Assembly: GCA_007922225.1 (NCBI GenBank)
Contig: ML679956.1
Coordinates: 17,891,049-17,955,048, forward strand
Length of the DNA stretch: 64,000 bases
DNA from: Emydura subglobosa
Lineage: Eukaryota; Chordata; Testudines; Chelidae
Direction of reading: 5' to 3'
Shown one piece after another: positions 46,201-58,200 of this stretch; position 1 is the first letter of the stretch, and each line of letters begins with the position of its first letter. The position numbers and the translations under genes are program-made. The notes under the pieces were generated by a model. It ran no database searches and was not told where the DNA came from. It was given only the letters and a program-made list of their open reading frames with translations.

Positions 46201-49200
46201 ACTCAAAATAAAAAAGGACAAAGCCAGAATTATTGTAATAGTTCCGACCTGATCCAGGTTCCTTACCAGATATAGCTGGCCATTTACTCAATCATCACTC
46301 TCCAGGCTGCTCCTCATCTCCTCTCCTAGAAAGACAGGAAGTTCCTTCACCCCAATCTTGCAGTTCTTCGCCTCAAAGAATGGGTGGTCAATGGTTCATG
46401 GGAGTAAAAATAACCTGTTCCGAGTAAGAAAAAAAAAAGTGCTATTATATAGCAGAAAACAGTTTACGTAGTGCACTTACTTACACAAATGGACAGGATT
46501 TGCCTGCTGATATGACCTCAAAACATATTCCAGCAACAATCTCATCACTTTCAGATATACAGAACTACATCTGAGAACCAAAAATCTCGGGACTGTTGTT
46601 GAGCTCCATTAAAGTCCACCTGGCAGCCATCACGGCTTTCCATTCTCCAGTAGAAGGTTATTCTGTATTTGCCTGCTCAATGACAAGCCCTCATGGGGCT
46701 CAGAAATCTCTTTCCACCAGTGAGATGTCCTGCTCTGATTTGGAACCTCAATCTGGTTTTTAAATGCCTTACAAGATCTCTGTCTGAACTGATGGCTACC
46801 TGCTCACTCCTCCATTTATCAATGTAAACAGCATTTCTAGTAGCTATCCTGTCAGCTCAATGAGTTAGGGAAATAGGGGCCCTTCAGTATTCCCCCTTTT
46901 CACAGTATTTTTCAAAGACAAGGTCACATTACGACCACACCCCAAGATTTTACCAAAAATATCTTCTCAGATCCATATTAACCAACCTATTCACCTTCTG
47001 ATCTAACACCCTGAATCTCACCTTGGCAAAAAAGAAGCATTCTTACACACACCTGAGGTCAGAACAGCCCTGGCCTTCTATCCTGACAGGATCCTTTCAG
47101 AAAGACACCCAAATTATTGTCTTGATCTCAGACAGATTAGAAGGGTCTGAGATCTCTAACCAAAGACTTTCCAGGTGGATATCCAACTGCATTAGTTGTT
47201 GCTATCAATCTTGTAATCTCCCAACACCCATAGAGATATGAATTTACTCTTCGAGGTCTATTGCCACCTCTAGTCTTTCTCAAAAATGTTCCCATCATTG
47301 AAATATGTAGAGCTGCGACCTGGACTTTACGTTTGCTGAGCTGTATGCAGTAACTCACAACTCTGCTTCCAATACTGCGTTCAGGTCAGCTATCCTTTCC
47401 TCTATATTGGACTCAACTCCAAAGCCCCCTTCTTCTTACGGGGAACTGCTCAGTAGTCATCTGGTGGAGCATCCATAGGGACACTATTTGAAGAAAAAGA
47501 AATGGTTATTCACCCTATGCAGTAACTGCGGTTCTTTGAGATGTGTCTCCCTGTGGGTGCTCCACTACCCGCTCTCCTTCCTCTCTGCTTTGCAGTTCTC
47601 TGCTGTAGAGCATTGCAGTAGAGAAGGAACTGAGGGTGTTTCTCCTACACAATGCTATATAATAATAGCATGGAGCACAAGGCTGAGTAACATACATGTG
47701 TGGGCTGAATGGACACTGCTATGAAAAATTGCTGATCAAAGTCACAAGGGGACACAAGTGCACCCAGAGTGGAGCACCCATAGGGACACACATCTCAAAG
47801 AATCACAGGTACTGCACAGGGGAGGATGTGAGGCTGCTGAAGAGCCCTATCAACAAAACCTGCCTACGGGATCCACTCAGCCACTCCCCTTTTAGTTCAA
47901 GCCATACACTTCTGCATCTGTGCTGGCTTGCTGATGATGAAAAGAAGATTGTAGGTGCTTTGTGCTTTGGCAACCACCCTCTGAGGACTTCTGCTATAGG
48001 AGGTCTTGTCCCCTGTACTGTACTGTAACCCAGCACTGAAACTACCCATTCCATTAGATGTTTCCCACCAAAAAACATGCTGACTCCTTAATCACACATT
48101 TTCTTTGTTTTTGTCAGTTCAATTGCACTGGAGCTAACATGCGGTATTCACTAATAGTGTTCCTTTTTCATATTTAGGATCAGGATGGATCTCACATAAA
48201 AGGCTTGTTAATCAATTTTATTCATCACAATTGGCCATCTCTTTTGAAACATGGTTTTCTTGAGGAATTCATTACTCCCATTGTAAAGGTACAGCTTATA
48301 CTGACATTATAAAGTTTTTATAATGTTACCTACAATTATACTGTTATCCACCAAAAAGGTTGACCAGGTATATTTTTGGTGTTTTTAAGGCAAGCAAAAG
48401 TAAGCAGGAACTTGCCTTCTATAGTATTCCTGAATTTGATGAGTGGAAGAAACATATGGAGAATCATAAAGCATGGAAGATAAAATACTACAAAGGTTTG
48501 TTTTTAAAAAAACACTCATAGACCTGAAAAAGCAATAATTGGGTGGTATCTGTTTTAGTAGGCACTTCTAGAATTGTATCTAGAAGTTATTTCAAAGTCA
48601 ACCCCAGAAAATTGTCAGGAAAACATGATAATTAAAATAGTATGATTATGTAGTAATAATTTTCTCCTCATCATGCAGGTTTAGGTACCAGCACTGCTAA
48701 AGAAGCAAAGGAATACTTTGCTGACATGGAGAGGCATCGGATCTTATTCAGATATGCAGGTCCTGAAGATGATGCTGCCATTACATTGGTAAGGACATGT
48801 AAAACTCCTATGTGCCAGGTTTTATGAATGCCATCACTTGCAGCAGGTATTGGATCAAGAAATCATGATTCTTAGTGTCCAGTGGTTACTTATTTTATTT
48901 CTTCATTTTTCAGGTTATTTTGTAAATGTTTGTAAAATATTATTTACTCTTGGATTAAGTGTGGTTTAACGTACTAAGGCAATAGCTTTATTCTCTGCTT
49001 GTTAGTTTTGATCAGCTTAAATAACAAGGATATCAAGAAGCATTACAGTTAGATTCACTACTGAAAGACATAGGTAGCAAAGAAATGCCTGCTTTGATTA
49101 AAGCTCTGAAGGAGATTATAAAACAAATGGCTGAGTGATCATTTCAGACACAAATCGGAAACATACATCTGACAGTCCAAGTGAGATTAGAGATAGAAGG

Positions 49201-52200
49201 ATCATTTATAATTTCACGTGTGATTGTATTATTAAAGAAGGAAGAGATGGTTTGGGTACTGTGGCACAAAAAGAAATAAAACATTTGAAACAAAATTTGG
49301 AAAACGATAACTATATTGCGTAATCTGAAAACATTTCTACAGGATGTATATCACTGTGGATTGTGTTCAGATGAGAGGTAGCTCATGCTGGTTTTTATCA
49401 ATAGTTATCAGACAAATAGGGAAAAAAAGTGTGCAAAAGTAGCCTTCCTTTCAATAAGGGGAAGAAGTAGGATTGAGTAATTTAGGGAGAAGGCAGGAAC
49501 ATTTTTCCGCAGGACACTGTTGATGTAAGAAGCCTCCTGGCCTCATGATTTTTGGTGGGAGAATCCTCACGGCCAAGTATTTAAAAACAATTCCCATTCA
49601 GAGGCTGAGCCTCATGGACATCTGTCTCACCATATGACATTATGCCAGGGCAATACAATAGCTCTTAAAGAGATACTGTCAATATGATTTTTTTAATTAA
49701 CTAATTTCAACCAAAAAAATTCTTTAAGCTCTGTTAGTGTCTTTTGGAGAGGGGACCTGTAAATCTGGAGTTGTAGGGGGGCAGGAGGTAGCAAATTCAT
49801 ATATACTCATTGAATCTCTCTTTCAGACTCCACCCTGGCAGCTCCACTTTTCTCCTTAGGAGCAGGTTTTTTTGGAGGATGGAAGTGGGAACTATGGCCT
49901 TCTAGGGCTTACATGGTTGGAATTCTAAAAAGAGTTGTACTGGATTGTATCAGAGCAGAATAAAATTAATTTTTAAAGTTCAGATAATTTTTTTAGGGAC
50001 GTTTATTGAATGGTTTATAACTGAAATAGAATAGCATACAGAAAATAATTGCCACATACACGGTCTTTTAAAACATTTTTGCTCTGTGCTGGAGAAGCAT
50101 GATGCACTTAGAAAGCACAGATAAACAGCTACAGAATTCTCTAGTTCCAAAGCCATTTATTTAAGCTTCATGTTGGTATGAAACTGTGGTTCAAAGGGCT
50201 CTATCTTGCAATCCATATGTGAGAGAAGCTCACAGCTATTTAAAGTTTAATTTGAAAGTATATTTCTACTCTGAAAAATGGGTTTTTTTTCCTTGAGAAA
50301 GGCCTATAGGATTTGGCCATTATATGTGGATCTCAGAAAGTGTTGTAAAGCTCAAGCACCAGCTGCAATCTGAAAACCTACCAACAATTGTTCTCACTAT
50401 AATGAGAATAGTTTGCTGTGAGCAGGTGTATAAAACGATATGTATTAAACTAATGCCTCTATTGGAGCAGCAATTTATACAGATTGTTTTTTATAATTTT
50501 TACCTTTAATAAAAAAAGTTACTGTATATTTAAAAGATCACTGCAACATTTTACAGTGATTATTAAAACTACACATGTATAATGCTGTATGCTAACGGTT
50601 TAGATTATCTGAAATATTTGCAGGCCTTCAGTAAAAAGAAAATTGATGACCGAAAAGAGTGGTTAACAAACTTCATGGAAGACAGACGACAACGTCGGTT
50701 ACATGGCCTACCAGAGGTTAGTTCTAAATAAAGAGAAGAGGCCTGTAGGAAGCTGGCTAAAAGTAATGCAATTTCAATGTTGAAATTATACTGATATATA
50801 CATTTCTTTTAGCAATTTCTGTATGGTACAGCAACGAAGCATTTGACTTACAATGACTTTATTAACAAGGAGTTGATTCTCTTCTCAAACTCAGACAATG
50901 AGAGATCCATTCCATCCCTTGTTGATGGTAAGTAGATATTCATGGTGATTTATGAGGATGTACCTTTTTATCCTAGTCATTTGATTATATTAGAAAAGAA
51001 GTTTGTACTCTGAGAGTGAAATGTTGGAATTAGTGAGAGAAATTGAGAACCTGTATGTTTCTGCTTCATTATATTGCCACTGATGTACAATACTGAGTTG
51101 TCTCCTCTCTCTAGTGCACCAGAGGCGGTAGCTTAACCTATCCACTTGGCCAAACCTCATCCCTGTGCTGTTCAGGTGCTCTACTTTTAGTGCCGGTGTT
51201 CCTGTCTTTCAGTGCTCATATTCATCAACATTAAATTCAAATTAGCAATAGGGAGCAGATTAGGCTGAAAATCCTGTTCTCTTCCCTTCTCACATCAAGG
51301 ACAGTGTTTTGGAGGCATTGGACCATGCTGGGAATTCAGTCAGGTTCACCATCTTTTCTCCCATTCAGCAACATGGGCGTGCAAAGAAGCACCCAGACAC
51401 AAATCATGCTCCATTTGTAAAGCTCACAGCAGACAGCAGGAGAAGGAGATCTATGCCTATCCTGTTTTCAGCTCATGTACTCTTGCTCATCCAGGAAAAA
51501 GGGGCTTGGAATCTCATAGGTGAGATAGGATTTCCCCTTCCCCTCAACAACATAGACTTCACAGCAAAGCACAAGGCTTGCTTAAGGCAGGTGATATCCA
51601 GAGAAAGGAACACACAGACCACAGTTCTCATCCAGCTGCAACAGAGAAGAACCATTTATCAGACAACTTCTAATTTAGGTGAGAACCCCAAGAACTAATG
51701 TTCCTTGCTCATAGTACTTAAATGGGGACTAGCCTGCCTGGGGGGAAGGCAGATATCTTCTCCTTTCATGCAAGGGGAATCCTTCTACTACCCCTTCTCT
51801 ATTGACCTCTTCTCAGATGAGGAAGAATAGCATACAAGCTCCCAACCAAAAGCATCCAGGGAAAGCATATCCAAACATCTCAAAATCCCCTTAAGGATCC
51901 TATGGAAAGAGAGTATTTGATCATGTAAATAAAGACTGTATCATTGTGCATCTTCACAAGAGGTTGAATTAAGATTGCATGGATTACATTGATTCTGTCA
52001 TTTCTTAACTTTTGAGTGCTTGACTTTGCAACCTTAATGTTCTTTTAACATAATTTTTTATGTAATCTCCTCAGTTTTTAAATAAAGCAAACTGAAAGAA
52101 ATTTCATCATGTGGAACCATATTCATCCCCACATAGGTTATTAGTGGGGTTGAAACTTTAAATCCACAGCACAAACCTCTACTGCCTGAGAAAGAGAAAA

Positions 52201-55200
52201 CTGTTAGCAGTAGCTGTTGTCCTCTATGTAGACAAGTCACTAGAGGGGAATGACATACAGTTCGCTAGTGGATTTCACAGCTACTTGCTAGAGAGCAGAC
52301 GAGTGTTTGGCACTCAGGAATCCTGGGTTCTGTTCCAAGTTCTGTAAGGAAGTGTGTTTTTATGGTTACATACCCTTCTGCAGCTATCCCCCTAACATTG
52401 CTCTCTTCAGCTCCTGTCCTCACTGTACATCAGTTCACTCTGTAGTGTGACCCTTTGCACTCCCTAGCCTGCCCCTGTTTCTCTCTGCTGCTCACCCCTC
52501 TTTGTTTGAGTCCCTTCTCTCATGCTGTTTGGGCACCATCAGAGGGAGCACTGAGCGCATAAGGGAGTCCTGGCTCTTAGTTCTGGTGCTTAACACCACC
52601 ATAGATCCCAGCAGCTGTGAGCAACAATTTCAGGGAAAGTCTGCTTAGCCTTGGACTGGAGCATGCTCAGTGCATATGAAATGTTCCTAACATTTCGCCT
52701 CCACTCTCTAACAGATGTATGTAGAGCATGTGCAAGAGGCAATTTTCAGAAACAACAGCCATTTTTGGGTGGATTTTCAGGGGAAAGCAAAAGGCACCTC
52801 TTTGAATCCTGGGGTAGGATTGAGATTTAGCAGTATAGTGCGGGGAACTATTGAATGCTGCATGTTAATATTAAGTTAATTGGCTAGAAAACATCAGTTT
52901 ATAGTGCTCTCTCTTTTCATGAGCACAATGCTCACTTACACTTAGTTTAAAAAACACATTTATATTAAATACGTTTATTAATTTTCTAAATATCATATAG
53001 ATTTGTTTTTATTCTACATGGAAGTTAGCTCCCTTTCAAAAGAAATTAGAAATGTGTTGTCTTAAAGAGAGAGATAGAAATTATAATTTCAAAACGGAGT
53101 GTGTGTGTATATATGTATTTAAAAAGCTTTATTCTTGTACACAGGTTTTAAACCAGGGCAGCGCAAAGTCTTGTACACTTGCTTTAAGAGAAACGATAAA
53201 CGTGAAGTCAAAGTTGCTCAGCTGGCTGGTTCTGTTGCTGAAATGTCAGCCTATCATCATGGAGAGGTGAGTATGAAGAATGGGAAGGATGTATTTTTTC
53301 TATATCGAATACAGGTGAATTTATTTAATCAAAAGCACTTACCAACTGACCAAGAATCGTACCAGTAAAAGTGTTTAGAACCTTTCTAAGGAAGTGAACC
53401 AAATTGAATTCAGTTTGTTACGAAGACAGTAGTTTCATTCTTCCAGGCACAGCCATGTCCCAAACAAAGGTTCTAGGCTGTGGGAAACAGGGCTGGGGCA
53501 GCTACTTAGTGAACTTGGACCAAGTCCTCAGTTATGCCAGCTCTATACCTGACCACATTTTAGACTTAGCAAAGAAAGATAAATTGTTTTATGCAAAAGT
53601 AAAGAAAGTTAAAATGGGATTCTGGTTATCTCTTTACAGAACATTTTGAAAAAGTCTGATACAATTTCTTGCATTTCATCAAATTAAAGTATTTCAGATA
53701 AAATATTGTTTTCCAGTTTTTCTGTTATTTATCTGGAGTATTAACAATACTGCCAAAGACTAGCATTGTCAAAATATACGTTTAAAAAGCCACCATCAAC
53801 ATTTTGTGGGAGAGGAGGGATGATGCACAATGAACAGAGGTTATCCTCTCCTGTACACAAAGGTGCACGTTTGAAAACTCAAACCAAAAAAAAGCATGTG
53901 TATGAGGTTAGAGGTGAGAAAATAATGCATATGAAAACTTTCCTGTAGGGAGGAACAATGAGAGAGATCACAGTATCCTCACAGTTGTAGTTCAGCAGTT
54001 GATTCCCTATTTCTGTAACAAATTATAGCCTTCCATGTTTCAGAGAGACCATGTTTGAAATCAGAGTAGATAGAATGAGGTATGCATTACCTGGAAATGA
54101 AAACATTTTATACTAGCTGATTAGGAAAGAGTACAATTTCTTACATTGAATAGTAACAATGTGTATGTATTTTCTTTCAGCAAGCATTAATGATGACTAT
54201 TGTCAACTTGGCTCAGAATTTTGTTGGAAGTAACAATGTTAATCTACTGCAGCCTATTGGTCAGTTTGGTACCAGACTTCATGGTGGCAAGGATGCTGCT
54301 AGCCCTCGTTACATTTTCACAATGTTGAGGTAAACCCTTGCTCAAAACAAATTAAACTAAAAACACATAGAGCCAAATTTTCAAATTGCCTTTCTTACTG
54401 CACCACAAGATTTGCAAGCATGTATTTGTGTTTATGAGCATGCATGTAAGAGACAGAGAAAATCAAATAGCTCTGTGTGCTAAAATTCCTGATTTGCATG
54501 TGCAAATACAATTTTGCACACAGATTTTCCTGCCAATTTTGTGAGAATAGTACTTGAGGACTTTTAAAAAGTTAGCTCTACAGATTTTACTTTGAATCAT
54601 AAGGTTAGAGATTGAAAAGGCAGATCATCTAGTCCAATTGTCAGTCTTCAAGTGTGGCTCTTAGAAGAACACATTTGGAAAAACGGAACTGTGGGATTTC
54701 ATGTTCAGTGTCTTTCTGATTCTACATAAAATGTGTTACGATTCTTTTACCCGTAAATTTATTTCTATGTGGCAGTCCTACAACTCAATATAGCCTTTGA
54801 AAGTCAAGCTGTGTGGTTTCCTTCTTCCACTTGACCGGTATTAAGATTCTCCAAACAAAATTAAGATTTCAGTTGCACCTGTGCAGTCACAATGCAAACT
54901 AATGGGATTCCTAAATGTAATCAAGAGCATAATTTAAAGACAGTGAGGTGGCCTGGAAATAAATTAGGGTGTGGATTAGCAGACAGAATTTGATCCCTAC
55001 AGTAAATTCTATTATTTTGTACAGTTTGATTGTAAATGTTACAAACAATGTGGCTTCTACCATTTCCCTTCATAAATTATTTCACATTGATATTGACCCG
55101 TAATTTCCTTTTGTTAATTTCATTAGATTTTTCTAGTTAATTCCCCCTTCTGCATGAATAGGAGTTTTGGATCTCTTCCATATATAGATGTTTCTGTGGT

Positions 55201-58200
55201 ATGTTTCTGTGGTACCGTACTTAAATAGATTTAACATGTTCTCCAGTTTATTTGATCCATATGTGCTGGAAGGCTTATTTGCCTAGTTCATTGTGCATAA
55301 TTGGCAAAGGGTCCACTGATGAAACCTCTGTTTGCAAAGTGTTTCATGGACTATTGTTGAGGCTGTCATGCCTACAATTAAGGCTGACTTTTTTGGTTTG
55401 GTTTGAAACTCTGTGAGTATTGCTGTTTTCTGACTGTCTGCTTGACCTACCTCTAGTCTTTTGAGTAGAGGTATTGAAATACATGAGTCTTGAGTTCTTT
55501 AATGTACTGGATTTCTGTATGTTTTAAACATCAGTCAGTAAGCTACATACACACATTGTCACAAAAAACTGAGCACCTGGCATTTATTATGAACTGGTTG
55601 TTCCACTGTGAAGATTCAGTAATACCTCTGTCCTTGTTTCACAGGACAGTATTTTCAGCATCATAATGACAATTAGAAAGAGAGAAAATACATTTTTTTT
55701 AATTAGATGAAATTTTGGCCCATTAATCTTCATAGTGTAACAACGTTTTGATGTACTGGACTCTGATTAAATTATGTTTTTTTCTTTTATCTTTTTTTCA
55801 AAGCACTTTAGCAAGGCTGCTTTTTCCTGCAGTGGATGACAACCTGCTTAAGTTCCTTTATGATGATAACCAGCGCGTAGAACCAGAGTGGTATATTCCC
55901 ATCATTCCCATGGTTTTAATAAATGGTGCGGAGGGAATTGGTACAGGATGGGCTTGTAAACTTCCTAACTATGATACCAGAGAGATTGTGAACAATGTCA
56001 GACGAATGCTGGATGGCTTGGATCCCCATCCTATGGTAATGTAACTTACATTGCATGCTGCTATTTTATATATTTTTTAAAAAACCTTAGGTTTGCTTTT
56101 ATAAAGACATCTTATATCACTTTAGAAACGTTTCACAGCCAAATAATTACCACCTCAGAAGAGGAATTGATTGTCTTATGCAAGGACACTACACAACTAT
56201 TGGAGTGAAGCTAGAGAAATGAAGATTTTTATTCCTATTGAAACCAGTACATTGTAATTTTACTGATCTTTTAAAGGGTTTTTCTCCATTCTACTCATTG
56301 ATTTGTCAGTGTGCTCTCAAAATCATAACTGTTGTGGAAAAATCTATTGCATTTTGTGATCTGCTGGATAAAAAGCTGTATCAATCATTCCTTTATGATA
56401 AATTACAATATATCTTCAGCCAACCTTAAAGCCTCTATGGCTTGCATTGGAATCTCTAAAGTCTCCTTTGTTTCAAGTAAACTATGTTCCGTTTTGTGTT
56501 CCTCCATAACTACAAGAAAGATATTGTTATTAAACCGGAAAACCAACAATTCCTAAATTATAACTCCTATGTGTTCATTTGTTTAAAGTTCTTTTGGGGA
56601 AGCTCTCAGTTTTGCCACATACTGGAAAAGGCTCCAAATGCTAGAAGAAAAGAAGAGACCAGCAACATTTTGTATTAAAGAACATTACTAATGTGTATTA
56701 TTACTTGCACTTGCAGCTTCCAAACTACAAAAACTTTAAAGGAACTATCCAGGAACTTGGTCAGAATCAGTATGCAGTTAGTGGTGAAATATTTGTGGTG
56801 GATAGGAATACAGTAGAGATTACAGAGCTTCCAGTGAGAACATGGACCCAGGTTAGTAACAGTGAAATACATTTAGTTTAAAATAGCTTCCCTAGACTAC
56901 TTAATCGCATATTCAGATGAATTCTTCAGACTGATGGTAGTGTGCATTGCAGGAAACAAAGTGTGGGTTTCCTTTTGCTTTGCCTCAGTAGAAGGTGTGT
57001 TTATTCTCATGCTACCTTCTGTACTTTACTTTCAGGAATACCATTTTTTCCTCTTGAATTAATCCACAATCCCTTTTCTCCTCTGGATGGCTTCAAACAT
57101 GCTGTCAATCTTTTGCCCAGGGACGTCAAATGCCTGAGAAACTGCTGCCAATTCTGTCTGCATTCTGCAGATTGTCTTGTCAAAGGGTTCAAGCACTGAT
57201 TTTTTTTACCAAGTGGCTCTATAAGTGACTCCTGGTGACACAGGGCATTATAATCCCTTAACATTGTGTGACTTTGGAGTTTATCCATTTACATTGCTTA
57301 GTCACCTTGAGGAATTACAATTCTTGCTTTAAATAGTTCATTTGTACTGTTTGATATTTTTGTTGTAGGTATACAAAGAACAGGTGCTAGAACCTATGTT
57401 GAATGGGACCGAAAAAACTCCAGCATTAATTTCCGATTACAAAGAGTACCACACTGACACAACTGTGAAATTTGTTGTGAAAATGACAGAAGAAAAACTT
57501 GCTCAAGCAGAAGCTGCTGGATTGCACAAAGTCTTTAAACTTCAAACAAGTCTTACTTGTAATTCTATGGTAACTTTTCTATGTTTGACTACCAAAATCA
57601 TAACGGTAGCTTGTTGTGCACTTACCTGTTTTTGTGATGGCCCAGTAGTGGCATTTTATCAGTCCAGTACATAACTTAACACATCTCTTTCATGTGTTGT
57701 TTCTGACAAAAAGAATTACTGAGCATTTAAGTTGTTAGTTCTGTGAGACAACAGATTTGTCTCTGGCTTATTCATTCATACTGGAGTGTAACTTATATTT
57801 TGAAGCTTTATCAGAAAAATCTGGTGCATTAGACAATGGTGTGTACTTAAAGAATTTTTTTAAATATCAGTTATCATTATAGAATGACGGCTATAATATA
57901 GTTCAGAGGCTGTAGAATATCGATCTTCATTATAGTGCTAAGATATCTTTCAACTGCATTTTTTTCTGCCACCTAGACAGTTTACATTTCTTTTCACCCA
58001 AAAGCTGTTCAGATAGGCAATAACATTTAAATATAAAAGATACTATCATATGAACACTTATTTTCTGCCTTGCCTTACCTTACACTACATCTACACTATG
58101 AGCTAGGAGGTGATTCGCCTGCTTGTGCACATATACCTACGCTAGCTTTCATCGAGCTGGCATAAGTATAAATAGCAGTGTTGCCTTGGTAGCATTGGTA

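Larger units (their letters stand above)
41430..47806 (+). mobile_element. DIRS-type tyrosine-recombinase retrotransposon, nearly full length, inactive
   Basis: This element of about 6.4 kb lies in intron 13, in the sense orientation of TOP2B. It has inverted terminal repeats (left 41430-41640, right 47606-47806) and an internal complementary region (47466-47566) matching both termini, the DIRS hallmark. In order it holds a Gag relic (43974-44400), reverse transcriptase and RNase H relics (44640-45850) and a tyrosine recombinase relic (46800-47345). All have stops or frameshifts. It was later hit by a CR1 (41836-42262) and a hAT MITE (43069-43238). DIRS elements replicate through a circular intermediate and make no target duplication; none was seen. 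Confidence 0.85.
39670..48177. other. TOP2B intron 13 (8.5 kb, splits the TOPRIM DxD motif)
   Basis: The donor gtcagt follows TDQ and the acceptor catatttag precedes DQDG. Nearly 6.4 kb of the intron is a DIRS element. A MIR-like SINE sits at 40235-40640. The segments 40640-41430 and 47807-48177 show nothing else recognisable. Transcription must cross this insertion to make the catalytic centre. Confidence 0.85.

Noticed and set aside
51309..51698. 129-codon open frame in intron 18 as a gene or exon
   Set aside because: No recognised domain, no splice continuity with TOP2B (exons 18 and 19 join directly), and an overlapping frame on the other strand.
56942..57288. Open frames on both strands in intron 22
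   Set aside because: No conserved domain is recognised and exons 22 and 23 join directly, so not an alternative exon that I can support.
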